From positions 5,590,744 through 5,654,743 of the forward strand of contig NC_019892.1 of the NCBI RefSeq assembly GCF_000242455.2: a stretch of DNA of 64,000 nucleotides, written 5' to 3'. The notes beneath the pieces are model-generated. The model was not told the DNA's origin, made no database searches, and saw nothing but the letters and a program-made list of their open reading frames with translations. This stretch comes from Singulisphaera acidiphila DSM 18658 (GTDB taxonomy: Bacteria; Planctomycetota; Planctomycetia; Isosphaerales; Isosphaeraceae). Shown here piece after piece: positions 9,601-17,368 of the stretch. The position numbers were made by a program, and so were the translations under genes. The first letter of the stretch is position 1. Each line of letters begins with the position of its first letter.

Positions 9601-10206
9601 GACTTCCTTGATCTTCGCCTTGGCTTCGTTGACGTCGGCGATCGCCTGGGGAATGCGCTGATTTTTCCCTTTGCCGGTGTCGGTGAACAGTTCGAGGCGG
9701 TCGGCCTGAAGCGCTTCCTGAATCCCCTTCAGGCCGGCGATGCCCGAGCTGGCCGAGAAGAGTAGCTCGCCGAGCTTACCGCCTCCGCTGATGATCGCCT
9801 TGCCCCCTTCGATCAGGGCTTCGTGGCCGATCCCGAACATCGTCTCGAACATCGACCTGTCGACGCCGCCGAGGAACCGTTCGAGCTGGGCGGGGTCGAG
9901 CGGAGTCTTGCCGTCACGTTGGCAGAGGGGGTCATTGTTCTTTTTGAGCCGGACGAACTCGAGGATCGAGCCGTCGGAGTGTTCGAGCGTGGCGCTCAGG
10001 CGCATCTTGTTGTAGTCGACCCGAAAGTTGTCGGGCGAGCGCATCGGGATGCCGTACAGCAGGTGGCCGAGGGCGCGGAGTGCGGAGGTCTTGCCTGCTT
10101 CGTTCGTGCCGTAGACGAGGTGGAGGCCGAAGCGTCCCGCCGAGAGGTCGAGCGACTCACCGGAGAAGGGGCCGAAGGCGTCGAGGTTGAGGCGTTGGAT
10201 CTTCAT
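6649..10206 (-). CDS. YhaN-like SMC/Rad50-type ATPase
   Basis: 1185 residues. The Walker A motif is at residues 33-41 (GTNEAGKTS) after a YhaN/RecF-like N-terminus (MKIQRLNLDAFGPF). Long coiled-coil arms rich in E, R, L and A fill about residues 180-1000. The C-terminus has a signature region (SDGSCDQLYLALR) and Walker B (PLVVDDILLQFDD). It is the Rad50-like partner of the nuclease encoded just upstream, 13 bases away. The complex is expected to bind DNA ends and open them for repair. It is the last gene of a leftward run recC-recB-recD-yhaO-yhaN, so it is likely made together with RecBCD. Confidence 0.85.
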   Translation of the reverse strand: MKIQRLNLDAFGPFSGESLDLSAGRFGLHLVYGTNEAGKTSALRALGHLLYGIPMRSPDNFRVDYNKMRLSATLEHSDGSILEFVRLKKNNDPLCQRDGKTPLDPAQLERFLGGVDRSMFETMFGIGHEALIEGGKAIISGGGKLGELLFSASSGIAGLKGIQEALQADRLELFTDTGKGKNQRIPQAIADVNEAKAKIKEVTVTTEDWSRQDQIVREARAESKQLEAELRRKFSESNRLRRIQGALKLFPERVQLIEELEKLKDVIILPDDFADRRRKAENAGDHARHESARARQAIENLSGLCEEINIPGPLLAAGDDIEALYERRGAYRKAQADRPIRVSNLQEHEHSARDILQALGQPRDLAAADAFQLRADDPVVIPQLALKFEQIITRRDETLDTIARHRKRAEKIRHDQETLEPSPDLKRLRVEAKAAIKLGEIEARRDEARHAMAPLEKGLAAATRRLPGWSGSPDDLEDQPVPLPETIERFEAHFQRAETRRRELESDRAREEKAIAELETRLQAETLQRDLPTEEDLGRSRQSRDAGWTLIRRAWLDREDDPEAVAAYLADHGLGRTLAEAYEQGISKSDVLADRLRREANDVARRAEQLALVEGHRGQLNRISREEAEAQEARERLAREWEAVAAPLGLGAFGPTELRSWLDKRDKAIEALGKLRAGQAEVERFDHQIQEQSERLSATLAELGETSSAPDERLAPLIERALALIAKHEALIRRRERFETDLAKEQADLEEAEQSLAKIEADQENWRGPWAESMSRIGLEREATPAQANVFIQKVRELRDQVRKANEFRSWIRGIDRDGEQFAHDVAALALRVAPDLADQPPDAVVGTLSARLRSAREDDQSLRSHRDRIEAENKALEVAEQSQVEARLELGDLCRQANCATAEDLPQAEQRSSLRSKLEADLRRCEEQIRSLSAGASIEAFIAEAEQLDPDGLGLVLDGLEKDVAELQQRMLEVNQKIGAENQVLEAIDGSSKAAEANEQAGYALARLQADVPRYAALRIAAFVLQQGIERYRERAQGPLIRRASQLFATLTTGSFGGLRIDYDDRNAAVLVGVRPDGETTVNISGMSDGSCDQLYLALRIASLENWLAAHEPIPLVVDDILLQFDDGRSAAALQVLGEFSKKTQVIFFTHHAHLLDLAQAHLEKDVFFTHHLASDRRWAEAVS

Positions 10207-10219
10207 CGGCGATTCCTTT

Positions 10220-11467
10220 TCAGAAGTGGAGCCGGTCGTGGAGCAGGGCCTCGGCCGAGTCGAGGACCTCGCGGAGCCATTCCGGGCTGTCGAGCGCGAG
10301 GGCCTCGGGGCCTTCCATCAGCTCCTGGGGAAGCTTCAGCCGGAGGCCCTTGAAGAGACCGCTCAGCTCCTTGAACCGGGACTCGTCCGACCGGAGCTCT
10401 TCGAGCACGGCGAACAGTTCTTCGATCGGGCCGTCGCCCACCGCCGTCGCCGATCGGAGGGGACTCGTCTGGATCTTGACCTGCTCGACCCAGAGGCGGT
10501 CGGTCCCGAGTTCGGCCGCTCGGGCCCGCACCGCCGCCCTGGTCTTTTCGGGGTCGGACAGTAGGCGATCGTGAATCGGGCTCGCGCCTCCGATCACCAC
10601 GCGGACGGCCAGGAGTCGGTCAGCGTCCTCACGCGCGAGCCATTCCGCCAACTGGCCGGAGGCCGCGTCGGCCAGCTCATCCTCGGACCCGGCTCGGGTT
10701 GCATCGATCTCGCAGAGTTCCCAGCGAACGACGTCGAGCCGGCGGAAATCGACCTTGGGGGGGCCTCCGTTGGCGATCGAGACCAGCAGGCACCCCTTGG
10801 GACCGAGTTCTCGCGCGTGCCGCCCCTGGGTGTTGCCGGGAAAGGCGATGTACGGCTTCTCGCAGAGCATCTGCCGGGTGTGGACGTGGCCGAGGGCCCA
10901 GTAGTCATACCCCTTGGCGACCAACCCCTGGACGGTGCAAGGGGCGTAGCGCCCATGCCGCTCATCGCCCCCGGCGCAGGTGTGGAGGATGCCGATGTTG
11001 TAGAGGCCGCGGGTCGCTTGCGGATAGCGCTGGGAGAGGTCCTCGGTCACAGCCTGAGTCGAGAACCCCTGGCCGTGGACCATGACGTCATAGTCCTGCA
11101 ACGATAACGATTGTGGCTCATCGTGGCTCAACATCGTCACGTTATCGGGCAGAGGGAGCCGGCGGGTCATCTTGTTGTGGGCGTCGTGGTTACCGGCGAT
11201 CGCGATGACCTTGATTCCGGCCTCGCGCAGGCGGGCCATCTGGCGGACGAGGTAGAGGCCCGTGTTGTAGTCCTGCCAGTCGCCGTCGTAGAGGTCGCCC
11301 GCGAGCAGGACGAAGGCCACCTGCTCGGCGATCGCCAGCTCGACGAGGTTCTCGAAGGCGCGACGGGTCGCCAGGCGAATCCGCTCGGCGGGCGCTCCGT
11401 CGTAGCTCTCGAGACCGCGGAGCGGGCTGTCGAGGTGGACGTCGGCTGCGTGGAGGAATTTGATCAT
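10220..11467 (-). CDS. YhaO/SbcD-like DNA repair metallophosphoesterase
   Basis: 415 residues. The metal-binding motifs of calcineurin-like nucleases are in order: AADVHLD (residues 8-13), GDLYD (57-61), GNHDAH (92-97), and later GHVHTR. The C-terminal half is the longer capping part typical of YhaO. It should cut DNA ends together with the SMC ATPase encoded 13 bases downstream. Its start lies about 100 bases after recD, on the same strand, so it is probably part of the same repair operon. Confidence 0.85.
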   Translation of the reverse strand: MIKFLHAADVHLDSPLRGLESYDGAPAERIRLATRRAFENLVELAIAEQVAFVLLAGDLYDGDWQDYNTGLYLVRQMARLREAGIKVIAIAGNHDAHNKMTRRLPLPDNVTMLSHDEPQSLSLQDYDVMVHGQGFSTQAVTEDLSQRYPQATRGLYNIGILHTCAGGDERHGRYAPCTVQGLVAKGYDYWALGHVHTRQMLCEKPYIAFPGNTQGRHARELGPKGCLLVSIANGGPPKVDFRRLDVVRWELCEIDATRAGSEDELADAASGQLAEWLAREDADRLLAVRVVIGGASPIHDRLLSDPEKTRAAVRARAAELGTDRLWVEQVKIQTSPLRSATAVGDGPIEELFAVLEELRSDESRFKELSGLFKGLRLKLPQELMEGPEALALDSPEWLREVLDSAEALLHDRLHF

Positions 11468-11564
11468 AGGGACTCTCTTGCTCTCTCCGAAATCACGTCA
11501 AATTCACAGGCGGAACCTGTGCAGGAAAAAAAAGGGCTTGGCCTGGGGGCCACTCCCTCGCCCC

Positions 11565-13658
11565 CTATTTCCAATTTACCGACTCGAGATCGGTTTGAGG
11601 GGGACGGGGAGCCGCGCGCACCCGCTCGGCGACTCCGGAATAACGACGAGCCGACCGGGCGACTCCTTGCGCGAACGTGTCGCGTGAGCCAACCAGGGTC
11701 ACCGCGCCCCGGCTTCGGGTCAGGGCGGTATAAAGGATCTCGCGGGTGTTGAGCGGGATGTCGGCGTCGGGAAGGATCAGGGCCACGCGGTCGAACTCCG
11801 AGCCTTGCGACTTGTGGACGGTCATGGCGTAGGACCGCCGCAAAACCGACCGGAGTGACCCGATCCGATGCGTGACAAATTCGTCGGCGCGGCGGAAGAC
11901 CACCATTGGCGCAGGGCGGCCCCCTTCGGAGACGCTCAGGATCAGCCCCTGGTCGCCATTGAAAAGCATGCGGCTGTAATCATTGACTTGCATCATCACC
12001 GGTTCGCCCGGTAGCAGGTCGTCGGCGCGGAACGAACCGGCCGGGGTGGCAGCAAAGGCCTGGTCATGGAGCCGGTCGTTGATCCGATCGGCCCCCGATG
12101 GCAGGACCCGGGTGAGGCAGAGCACCCGTGACCGATCGAAGTGGTCGAACAGGCGGGTGAGCCGCCCCTGGTCCTGCTCGCTGAACCCGGTTCGCCCGAT
12201 CAGGTAGCGGCGGGCGATCAGGTCGTCGAAGTCGGGCAGGGCGCGGATGACTTCGACCGTCCAGCGGTGAAGCAGCGCCTCGATCACGCCCGAGCCTTCG
12301 GAGGCCTCGAGAAATTCGACCCCCTGGAAGGTGACCTCGGCCAGGGAAGGTCGCTCCACGATCGTGTCGTCCCGGTCGCGGCTCGGGGCGAACCGTGGGG
12401 TCTCACCACGGTCGATCGCCTGGGAGACGGTCAGGATGTTGCGGCCGTCCGGGTCGTCGGGACGCATCCGGTGGCTCTGCGTGAGCCGGACCGCTCGAGG
12501 CCCGAGCGGCGAAGGGCCGTCGTCATCTTCCGCCAGCAGGTCGCGGAGCACCGCGCCCGCCTCCACGGAAGGCAACTGATGGTCGTCGCCGAGCAGCACC
12601 AGTCGAGCATCGTCGCGGAGCGAACGCGCCAGCCGCTCCATCAAGACCAGGTCGATCATCGACCCCTCGTCCACGACGACGACCCGCCCGGCGAGCCGAT
12701 TGTTCTCGTGGTGGAGGAATCGACCGGTCGAGGGGGAGTAGCCGAGCAGGCGGTGGAGCGTCCGTGGTTCCGGGATCGTCTCGAGGTCGTTGTCTTCGGG
12801 AGAGGGCTGGGCCACGGCCTGAAGGCCCGCCTGGATCGACTGGCCGAGCCGTTGCGCGGCCTTGCCGGTGGGGGCGGCCAGGAGCATCGCTTCGGGGGGG
12901 ATGCCCAGGCGGCGGAGTACCCGGAGAATCGAAACGACGATCGTCGTCTTGCCGGTCCCGGGGCCGCCGGAGATCACTGCCAAGCGATGGCTTGCCGCGG
13001 TTCTGACGGCGGCGAGCTGGTCGTCGGAGAGGGGGAGGGGGACGCCGTTGCGGACGGCGGGCCGTCCTTCCACGTCGAGCACCGCCGCCGCGACCTCGGC
13101 TTCGGGCCAGCCGGAGTCGTCGCCGTCCCCGGCGATCCGCCGCCGGAGGGCGTCGGCGAACCGCTCCTCAAGCGCCCGCATCTTCTGGAGATAAAGGTAA
13201 GGGCCGTCGACGATCAGCGGCTTGAAGTCCTCCGGGCCGCCGACGATCGCGGCCACGCGGCCTTCCTCGATCAGACTCTCAGCCAGCTTCACCGCCCGCG
13301 CGGCGTCCAGGCCGGGGATCGACCCCTCTTCCTGAAGGAGCTGGCGGGCGATCTCGAGCCGGATGGCCCGATCGCGAAAGGGGAGTCGTGTGCTCCCCTG
13401 ACGCAGGGCAATCAGCGCGGTCAGGGCCAGGAGAATCAGGGCGGCACGCTCCTCCCGATTCAGGCCGGGGGGGAGCCGGCCCAGCTCCCAGGCGAGGAAC
13501 GCCACCTCTTCTTCGAGGTTGAAGGACGCAGCGATCCGCTCGCGGACGGGCCGGAGCCAGGCCAGGAGCGCAGCCTCGTCGTCTTCACTCGGGGGCAGTC
13601 CCGTGGCGACAACGGCGCGGGCCGTTCCCGATGGAGAGAGCTCGGTCAGCGGTCTCAT
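11565..13658 (-). CDS. recD: RecD-type exodeoxyribonuclease V alpha subunit
   Basis: 697 residues, close to the usual RecD length. Walker A GGPGTGKTT is at residues 231-239, a Walker B-like VVVDEGSMIDL follows near 328, and the late SF1 motif MTVHKSQGSEFD lies near 610. It is a 5'-3' DNA helicase motor of the RecBCD end-resection complex. Its ATG overlaps the recB stop as ATGA, showing tight translational coupling. RecBCD rather than AddAB is supported by the three-gene order. Confidence 0.9.
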   Translation of the reverse strand: MRPLTELSPSGTARAVVATGLPPSEDDEAALLAWLRPVRERIAASFNLEEEVAFLAWELGRLPPGLNREERAALILLALTALIALRQGSTRLPFRDRAIRLEIARQLLQEEGSIPGLDAARAVKLAESLIEEGRVAAIVGGPEDFKPLIVDGPYLYLQKMRALEERFADALRRRIAGDGDDSGWPEAEVAAAVLDVEGRPAVRNGVPLPLSDDQLAAVRTAASHRLAVISGGPGTGKTTIVVSILRVLRRLGIPPEAMLLAAPTGKAAQRLGQSIQAGLQAVAQPSPEDNDLETIPEPRTLHRLLGYSPSTGRFLHHENNRLAGRVVVVDEGSMIDLVLMERLARSLRDDARLVLLGDDHQLPSVEAGAVLRDLLAEDDDGPSPLGPRAVRLTQSHRMRPDDPDGRNILTVSQAIDRGETPRFAPSRDRDDTIVERPSLAEVTFQGVEFLEASEGSGVIEALLHRWTVEVIRALPDFDDLIARRYLIGRTGFSEQDQGRLTRLFDHFDRSRVLCLTRVLPSGADRINDRLHDQAFAATPAGSFRADDLLPGEPVMMQVNDYSRMLFNGDQGLILSVSEGGRPAPMVVFRRADEFVTHRIGSLRSVLRRSYAMTVHKSQGSEFDRVALILPDADIPLNTREILYTALTRSRGAVTLVGSRDTFAQGVARSARRYSGVAERVRAAPRPPQTDLESVNWK

Positions 13659-16600
13659 CGAAGCCCTCCCGAGGATCGTTCACCGAAACGGATCAGATCG
13701 GCCTCATCCAGGAGCACTTCGCTCCAGGCCGGCCGAGAGAAGTAGAGTCCCTGGCCCGCAGGTTCAGAGTCTGTCCCGGAAGGCGAATCGCACTGGAGTT
13801 TTTGCGGATCTTCCGGGTGCCATGCGGTTCCGTACTCGGAACCCATGTGGGAATGCCTTGGCCTGGGGCGCACGGGGTCCGAGTACGGAACCCGTGGCAC
13901 CCCAACGTCCTTCATTTCCGGGTGAAGGCTGACTTTCCGAGACAGACACTCAGCATCCCGCGATGCACGGAGAAAGACGTAAATCATTCCACCGAACCGC
14001 CGCTCATATTCGACTTCGTTACGGATCCGGAGCGCCTTGACCAGCGCCATCGCGTAGAGCTTCGCTTGCAGTTCATAGTTCCGGGCAACGTGGGCCGTAA
14101 TGGCCTCGGCGTCGTACGACGGCAGGACGTCGCTCTTCCAGTCCACGACGTAGACCAAACCGGCGTGCTCCACAACCAGGTCAACATACCCCTTGATGAA
14201 GCCACGTTCGACGACGAGTTTGCCGGGCGAAGGGTCGGAGAGCCTGGGGTGGGCCTCTTCCGGGAACGGGAAGAGGAACTCCATCTCGCGGATCGACCGA
14301 GGGCAGCGGCAAAATCCGGGGATCGTCGGCCCACCCCCGGTCGGGACGTCGACCGTGAGGGCGCGGAAGACCATCGCCTCGGCATTTGCCCGGTAGGCCG
14401 GCTGAATGGCGTGCCGCGCCATCGCGAGGTCGATGGTCGAGGCGACGGTTGCGAGCGCCCGCCAAGCGTCGAGCGACCCTGCCGCCGCCGTCTCGTCGAA
14501 GGAGACGGACTCGATGATCTCGTGGAGGAACGTCCCCACGACGGCCCCCCCCGGCAGGTCCCCCTCGGCGAGCGCTCCAGCGTCGCCTGAACGGCTGACT
14601 TCGCGTTGCAACTCGTCGGCTTCGATCGGCGCGGGGTCGTCGGCCCAGTCCCGTTTCATCCGGGAGTAGGAGGTCACCTCGTAGGCTTTGTGGCGCTCGC
14701 GGAGCCCGGCGAACTCGCTCGAATTATCGTGTTTTTCGAGATCCGGGCGGCGGGGGTGCCAGGAGGAAGGGTTGCGGCCTGGCCCTTCGCCGGCCGTTTG
14801 GGGGGGCTCGTCGCGGAAGCGGACGCGGTGGAACAGGCGTGAGGCCTCGGGCAAGTCGAGCACGGCCGCGAGCCGGTCGTTGAGGCGGCGGTAGCCACCT
14901 TTCCAGGAGTCGCTCATATGCTCGCCTGTGACAAACGGGAGGTAGAGCCGCGCCTTGGCACGAGTCAGGGCGACGTAGTAGAGCCGTTGCCGCTCCTCGT
15001 CGGTTTCGCGAGCCGCCGTGGCCTTGGCTTCGGTGTCGGCATCGACGTCGAGCACGCGCTGGCCGTCGCGGTCGTGGTATTCGTAGAGTCCGTCCAGAGG
15101 GCGGGCCGTGAAGCCGCCATAGAGGAAGACAACGGCCGCTTCCAGACCTTTGCTCTTGTGGATGGTCATGATCTGTACGGCGTCGCGGTCGCTTTCCAGG
15201 CGCTGGACGTTCCCGTCCTGGGAGGCCGGCTCGCGGGTGCCCAGGAGGTAGGCGTCGAGGGTGGCGACCAGTTCGGCGAGGCCGCCGCCGGTGGAATGAG
15301 CCTCTTCCAGCAGCATTTCGAACAGATGGAGATAGTTGGTCAAGGCCCGTTCGTCGTCCTTGAACAGGAGCTCGCGGCGGACGATTCCGGTCTGGTCGAG
15401 GATGCGGGCGAACAGGGTCTCGAACCGTCGGGCGTCGGCCAGGTCTTTCCAGTCGATGAGCCGGCGGAGCAGGGGGTGGGAGTCGGGCAGCTCGAAGAGG
15501 TCGGGCAGGGCGTCGAGCGGAACCGAGAAGAAGGGGGTGATCCATGCGAGGCTGCGTCGCGAGAGGTCGGCGGGGTCGTCGATCGCCGCGAGCAGGTCGC
15601 GGACGGCCGCGGCCTCGGCGGTCTGGAACAGGCCCTCTTGCTTGTAGAAGGCGAAGGGGACGCCGGCCTCGCGAAGCGCCTCGGCCATCCGCGGCCCGTC
15701 GGAGTTCGAGGCCATCAGGATGAAGATGTCCCCCGCCCGGACCGGCCGCTCCTGGCCGGGCTCGCCGAACCGGAGGCCGTGCTGCTCCGAGCAGACGCGG
15801 CTGGCCTCGCGCGCGATCTGTCGCGCCAGGCCCCGAAAGAGCTCGTTCTTGGAGAGCGCGTCACTCCTCGGTTCGATCTCGAAGACGTGGACCGGGCTCG
15901 CGATCGAGCCGTCCGGCTCGATCGCGACGAGTGTTCGGCCCGGCTTCACGGGCGCTTGATAGGTGATCTCGCCATCGAGGAAGGGGGGGCTCGCCAACGG
16001 GTCGAGGAGCAAGTTGTACGCCGCGATCAGGTCGGGGGTCGACCGGTGATTTTCGCCGAGCGTGGCCGGTTCCTGCCCTTCGACGATCCGCGCCCTGGCC
16101 GCGAGGAACGCCTGCACGTCGGCGCCGCGGAACCCATAGATCGACTGCTTCGGGTCGCCGATCAGGTAGACGTAGTTCGGGCGATCGCTCTCGACGAAGA
16201 CCCGCTTGAAGAAGGTCCATTGCAGTTCATCGGTGTCCTGCGACTCGTCGATCAAGGCGTATCGGAAGCGGTCCCGGAGCGCGTTCACCAGGGACGCGCC
16301 GGCCGGTCCGTTCACCGCGTCGGCGGCCCCGGCGAGAATCGCGTCGAAGTCGAACGACCCGGTGGTGGCCGTCATCCGTTCGAGCTCGTCGACGACCGGG
16401 ATCAGGCAAGCCTGAATCACCGCGGCCTTGAGCGGAGCGAGCCGGGCGTTGAGCTGGACGATCGCGTCGACGATCGTGGCGGCGGGTCCGTCGAGTGAGA
16501 GCCCGCCCAGCTTCTCGATGAGGTAACGGAGCGACTTGGTGAGATCCTTATCCCCCAGGAGGCTCAGGGAGCGGCCAACCTCTCGCGTCTTGGCCGCGAC

Positions 16601-17368
16601 GGAGGGGAGGTGGTTGCCGCAAATCGCCTTGGTCGTGCTGCCGTGAACCTTCAACGCTTTTAAGAATTTCTCGAGCTGGGGTAGCTCTTTACTGATATCA
16701 AGATCAAACAGCGGGTTTGTTTCGAGCTCGTGCCGGAGCGCGATGAGGTCGAACGAAGGTCGGACCTCCCGGCGTGAGGAATGGCATTTGTAGAGCAGCG
16801 TTTCCAGGCCGTCGATGCCTTCGTTGCCACCGTCGATCCAGAGTGCGAGCAAGTCGGCGGCGTCGCTGGGGCCTCGGGCGAGGACCCGGCGCAGGGCCGT
16901 TTTGAAGGCGCGGCCGAACCGGGTCCGACCGTCCTCGAGAGTTCCGTCGAACAGACGGCCCCCGGCGAAGGCATGTTCGTTGAGCACCCGGCCGAAGAAG
17001 CCGTGGATCGTGCCGATCGATGCGCCGTCGAGGGCGGAGAGAGCCTTCTTGAGCCGCGCTCGCCGGGCGTCGTCGACCCGCCAGAACGTGCCCGAGCGAT
17101 CGCAGCGGCACGTGAGTCCCCCTTCGCACGAGGCGGCGAGGATCTTGCCAATGATCGCGCGGATCCGTTGCCGAAGCTCGGCGGCGGCCCGCTCCGTGAA
17201 GGTCAGGACGAGCAACTGGTCGATCGAAACGTTTTCTCTCAGCAGTAATTCAATAACCAGGTGTTCGATCGTGTATGTCTTGCCGGTGCCGGCCGACGCT
17301 TCGATCACGGCGTGTCGGTCGTGCGGGATCCGATCGAGGATCGCCGGTCTCGGGTAATGGACGCTCAT
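13655..17368 (-). CDS. recB: RecB-type helicase-nuclease with an in-frame palindromic insert
   Basis: 1237 residues from the ATG at 17368, preferred over 17386 because it makes an ATGA overlap with the recC stop. Walker A is at residues 23-33 (EASAGTGKTYT); UvrD-family motifs follow (IDESQDTDELQW, GDPKQSIYGFRGAD, IMTIHKSKGLEA, VALTRAKARLYL). The C-terminal nuclease has VVDWKSD near residue 1070 and QAKLYAMAL. Residues about 1139-1185 are encoded by the dispersed palindromic repeat, read through in frame between strand MIYVFLRASRD and LYFSRPAWSEV, normally a short loop. The gene keeps its full frame after the insertion and still ends normally, so the protein is probably made with this extra loop. 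Confidence 0.9.
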   Translation of the reverse strand: MSVHYPRPAILDRIPHDRHAVIEASAGTGKTYTIEHLVIELLLRENVSIDQLLVLTFTERAAAELRQRIRAIIGKILAASCEGGLTCRCDRSGTFWRVDDARRARLKKALSALDGASIGTIHGFFGRVLNEHAFAGGRLFDGTLEDGRTRFGRAFKTALRRVLARGPSDAADLLALWIDGGNEGIDGLETLLYKCHSSRREVRPSFDLIALRHELETNPLFDLDISKELPQLEKFLKALKVHGSTTKAICGNHLPSVAAKTREVGRSLSLLGDKDLTKSLRYLIEKLGGLSLDGPAATIVDAIVQLNARLAPLKAAVIQACLIPVVDELERMTATTGSFDFDAILAGAADAVNGPAGASLVNALRDRFRYALIDESQDTDELQWTFFKRVFVESDRPNYVYLIGDPKQSIYGFRGADVQAFLAARARIVEGQEPATLGENHRSTPDLIAAYNLLLDPLASPPFLDGEITYQAPVKPGRTLVAIEPDGSIASPVHVFEIEPRSDALSKNELFRGLARQIAREASRVCSEQHGLRFGEPGQERPVRAGDIFILMASNSDGPRMAEALREAGVPFAFYKQEGLFQTAEAAAVRDLLAAIDDPADLSRRSLAWITPFFSVPLDALPDLFELPDSHPLLRRLIDWKDLADARRFETLFARILDQTGIVRRELLFKDDERALTNYLHLFEMLLEEAHSTGGGLAELVATLDAYLLGTREPASQDGNVQRLESDRDAVQIMTIHKSKGLEAAVVFLYGGFTARPLDGLYEYHDRDGQRVLDVDADTEAKATAARETDEERQRLYYVALTRAKARLYLPFVTGEHMSDSWKGGYRRLNDRLAAVLDLPEASRLFHRVRFRDEPPQTAGEGPGRNPSSWHPRRPDLEKHDNSSEFAGLRERHKAYEVTSYSRMKRDWADDPAPIEADELQREVSRSGDAGALAEGDLPGGAVVGTFLHEIIESVSFDETAAAGSLDAWRALATVASTIDLAMARHAIQPAYRANAEAMVFRALTVDVPTGGGPTIPGFCRCPRSIREMEFLFPFPEEAHPRLSDPSPGKLVVERGFIKGYVDLVVEHAGLVYVVDWKSDVLPSYDAEAITAHVARNYELQAKLYAMALVKALRIRNEVEYERRFGGMIYVFLRASRDAECLSRKVSLHPEMKDVGVPRVPYSDPVRPRPRHSHMGSEYGTAWHPEDPQKLQCDSPSGTDSEPAGQGLYFSRPAWSEVLLDEADLIRFGERSSGGLR
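13815..13954. repeat. Dispersed palindromic element, copy 2, inside recB
   Basis: The right arm (13870-13902) is identical to the right arm of copy 1 over 33 bp. The left arm from 13815 is similar with several changes, so this hairpin is imperfect. The loop and the tail up to cagacactcagc match copy 1 closely. It contributes about 47 codons to recB without a stop or frameshift. The flanking direct repeat seen at copy 1 is absent here beyond the last six bases. Confidence 0.9.
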
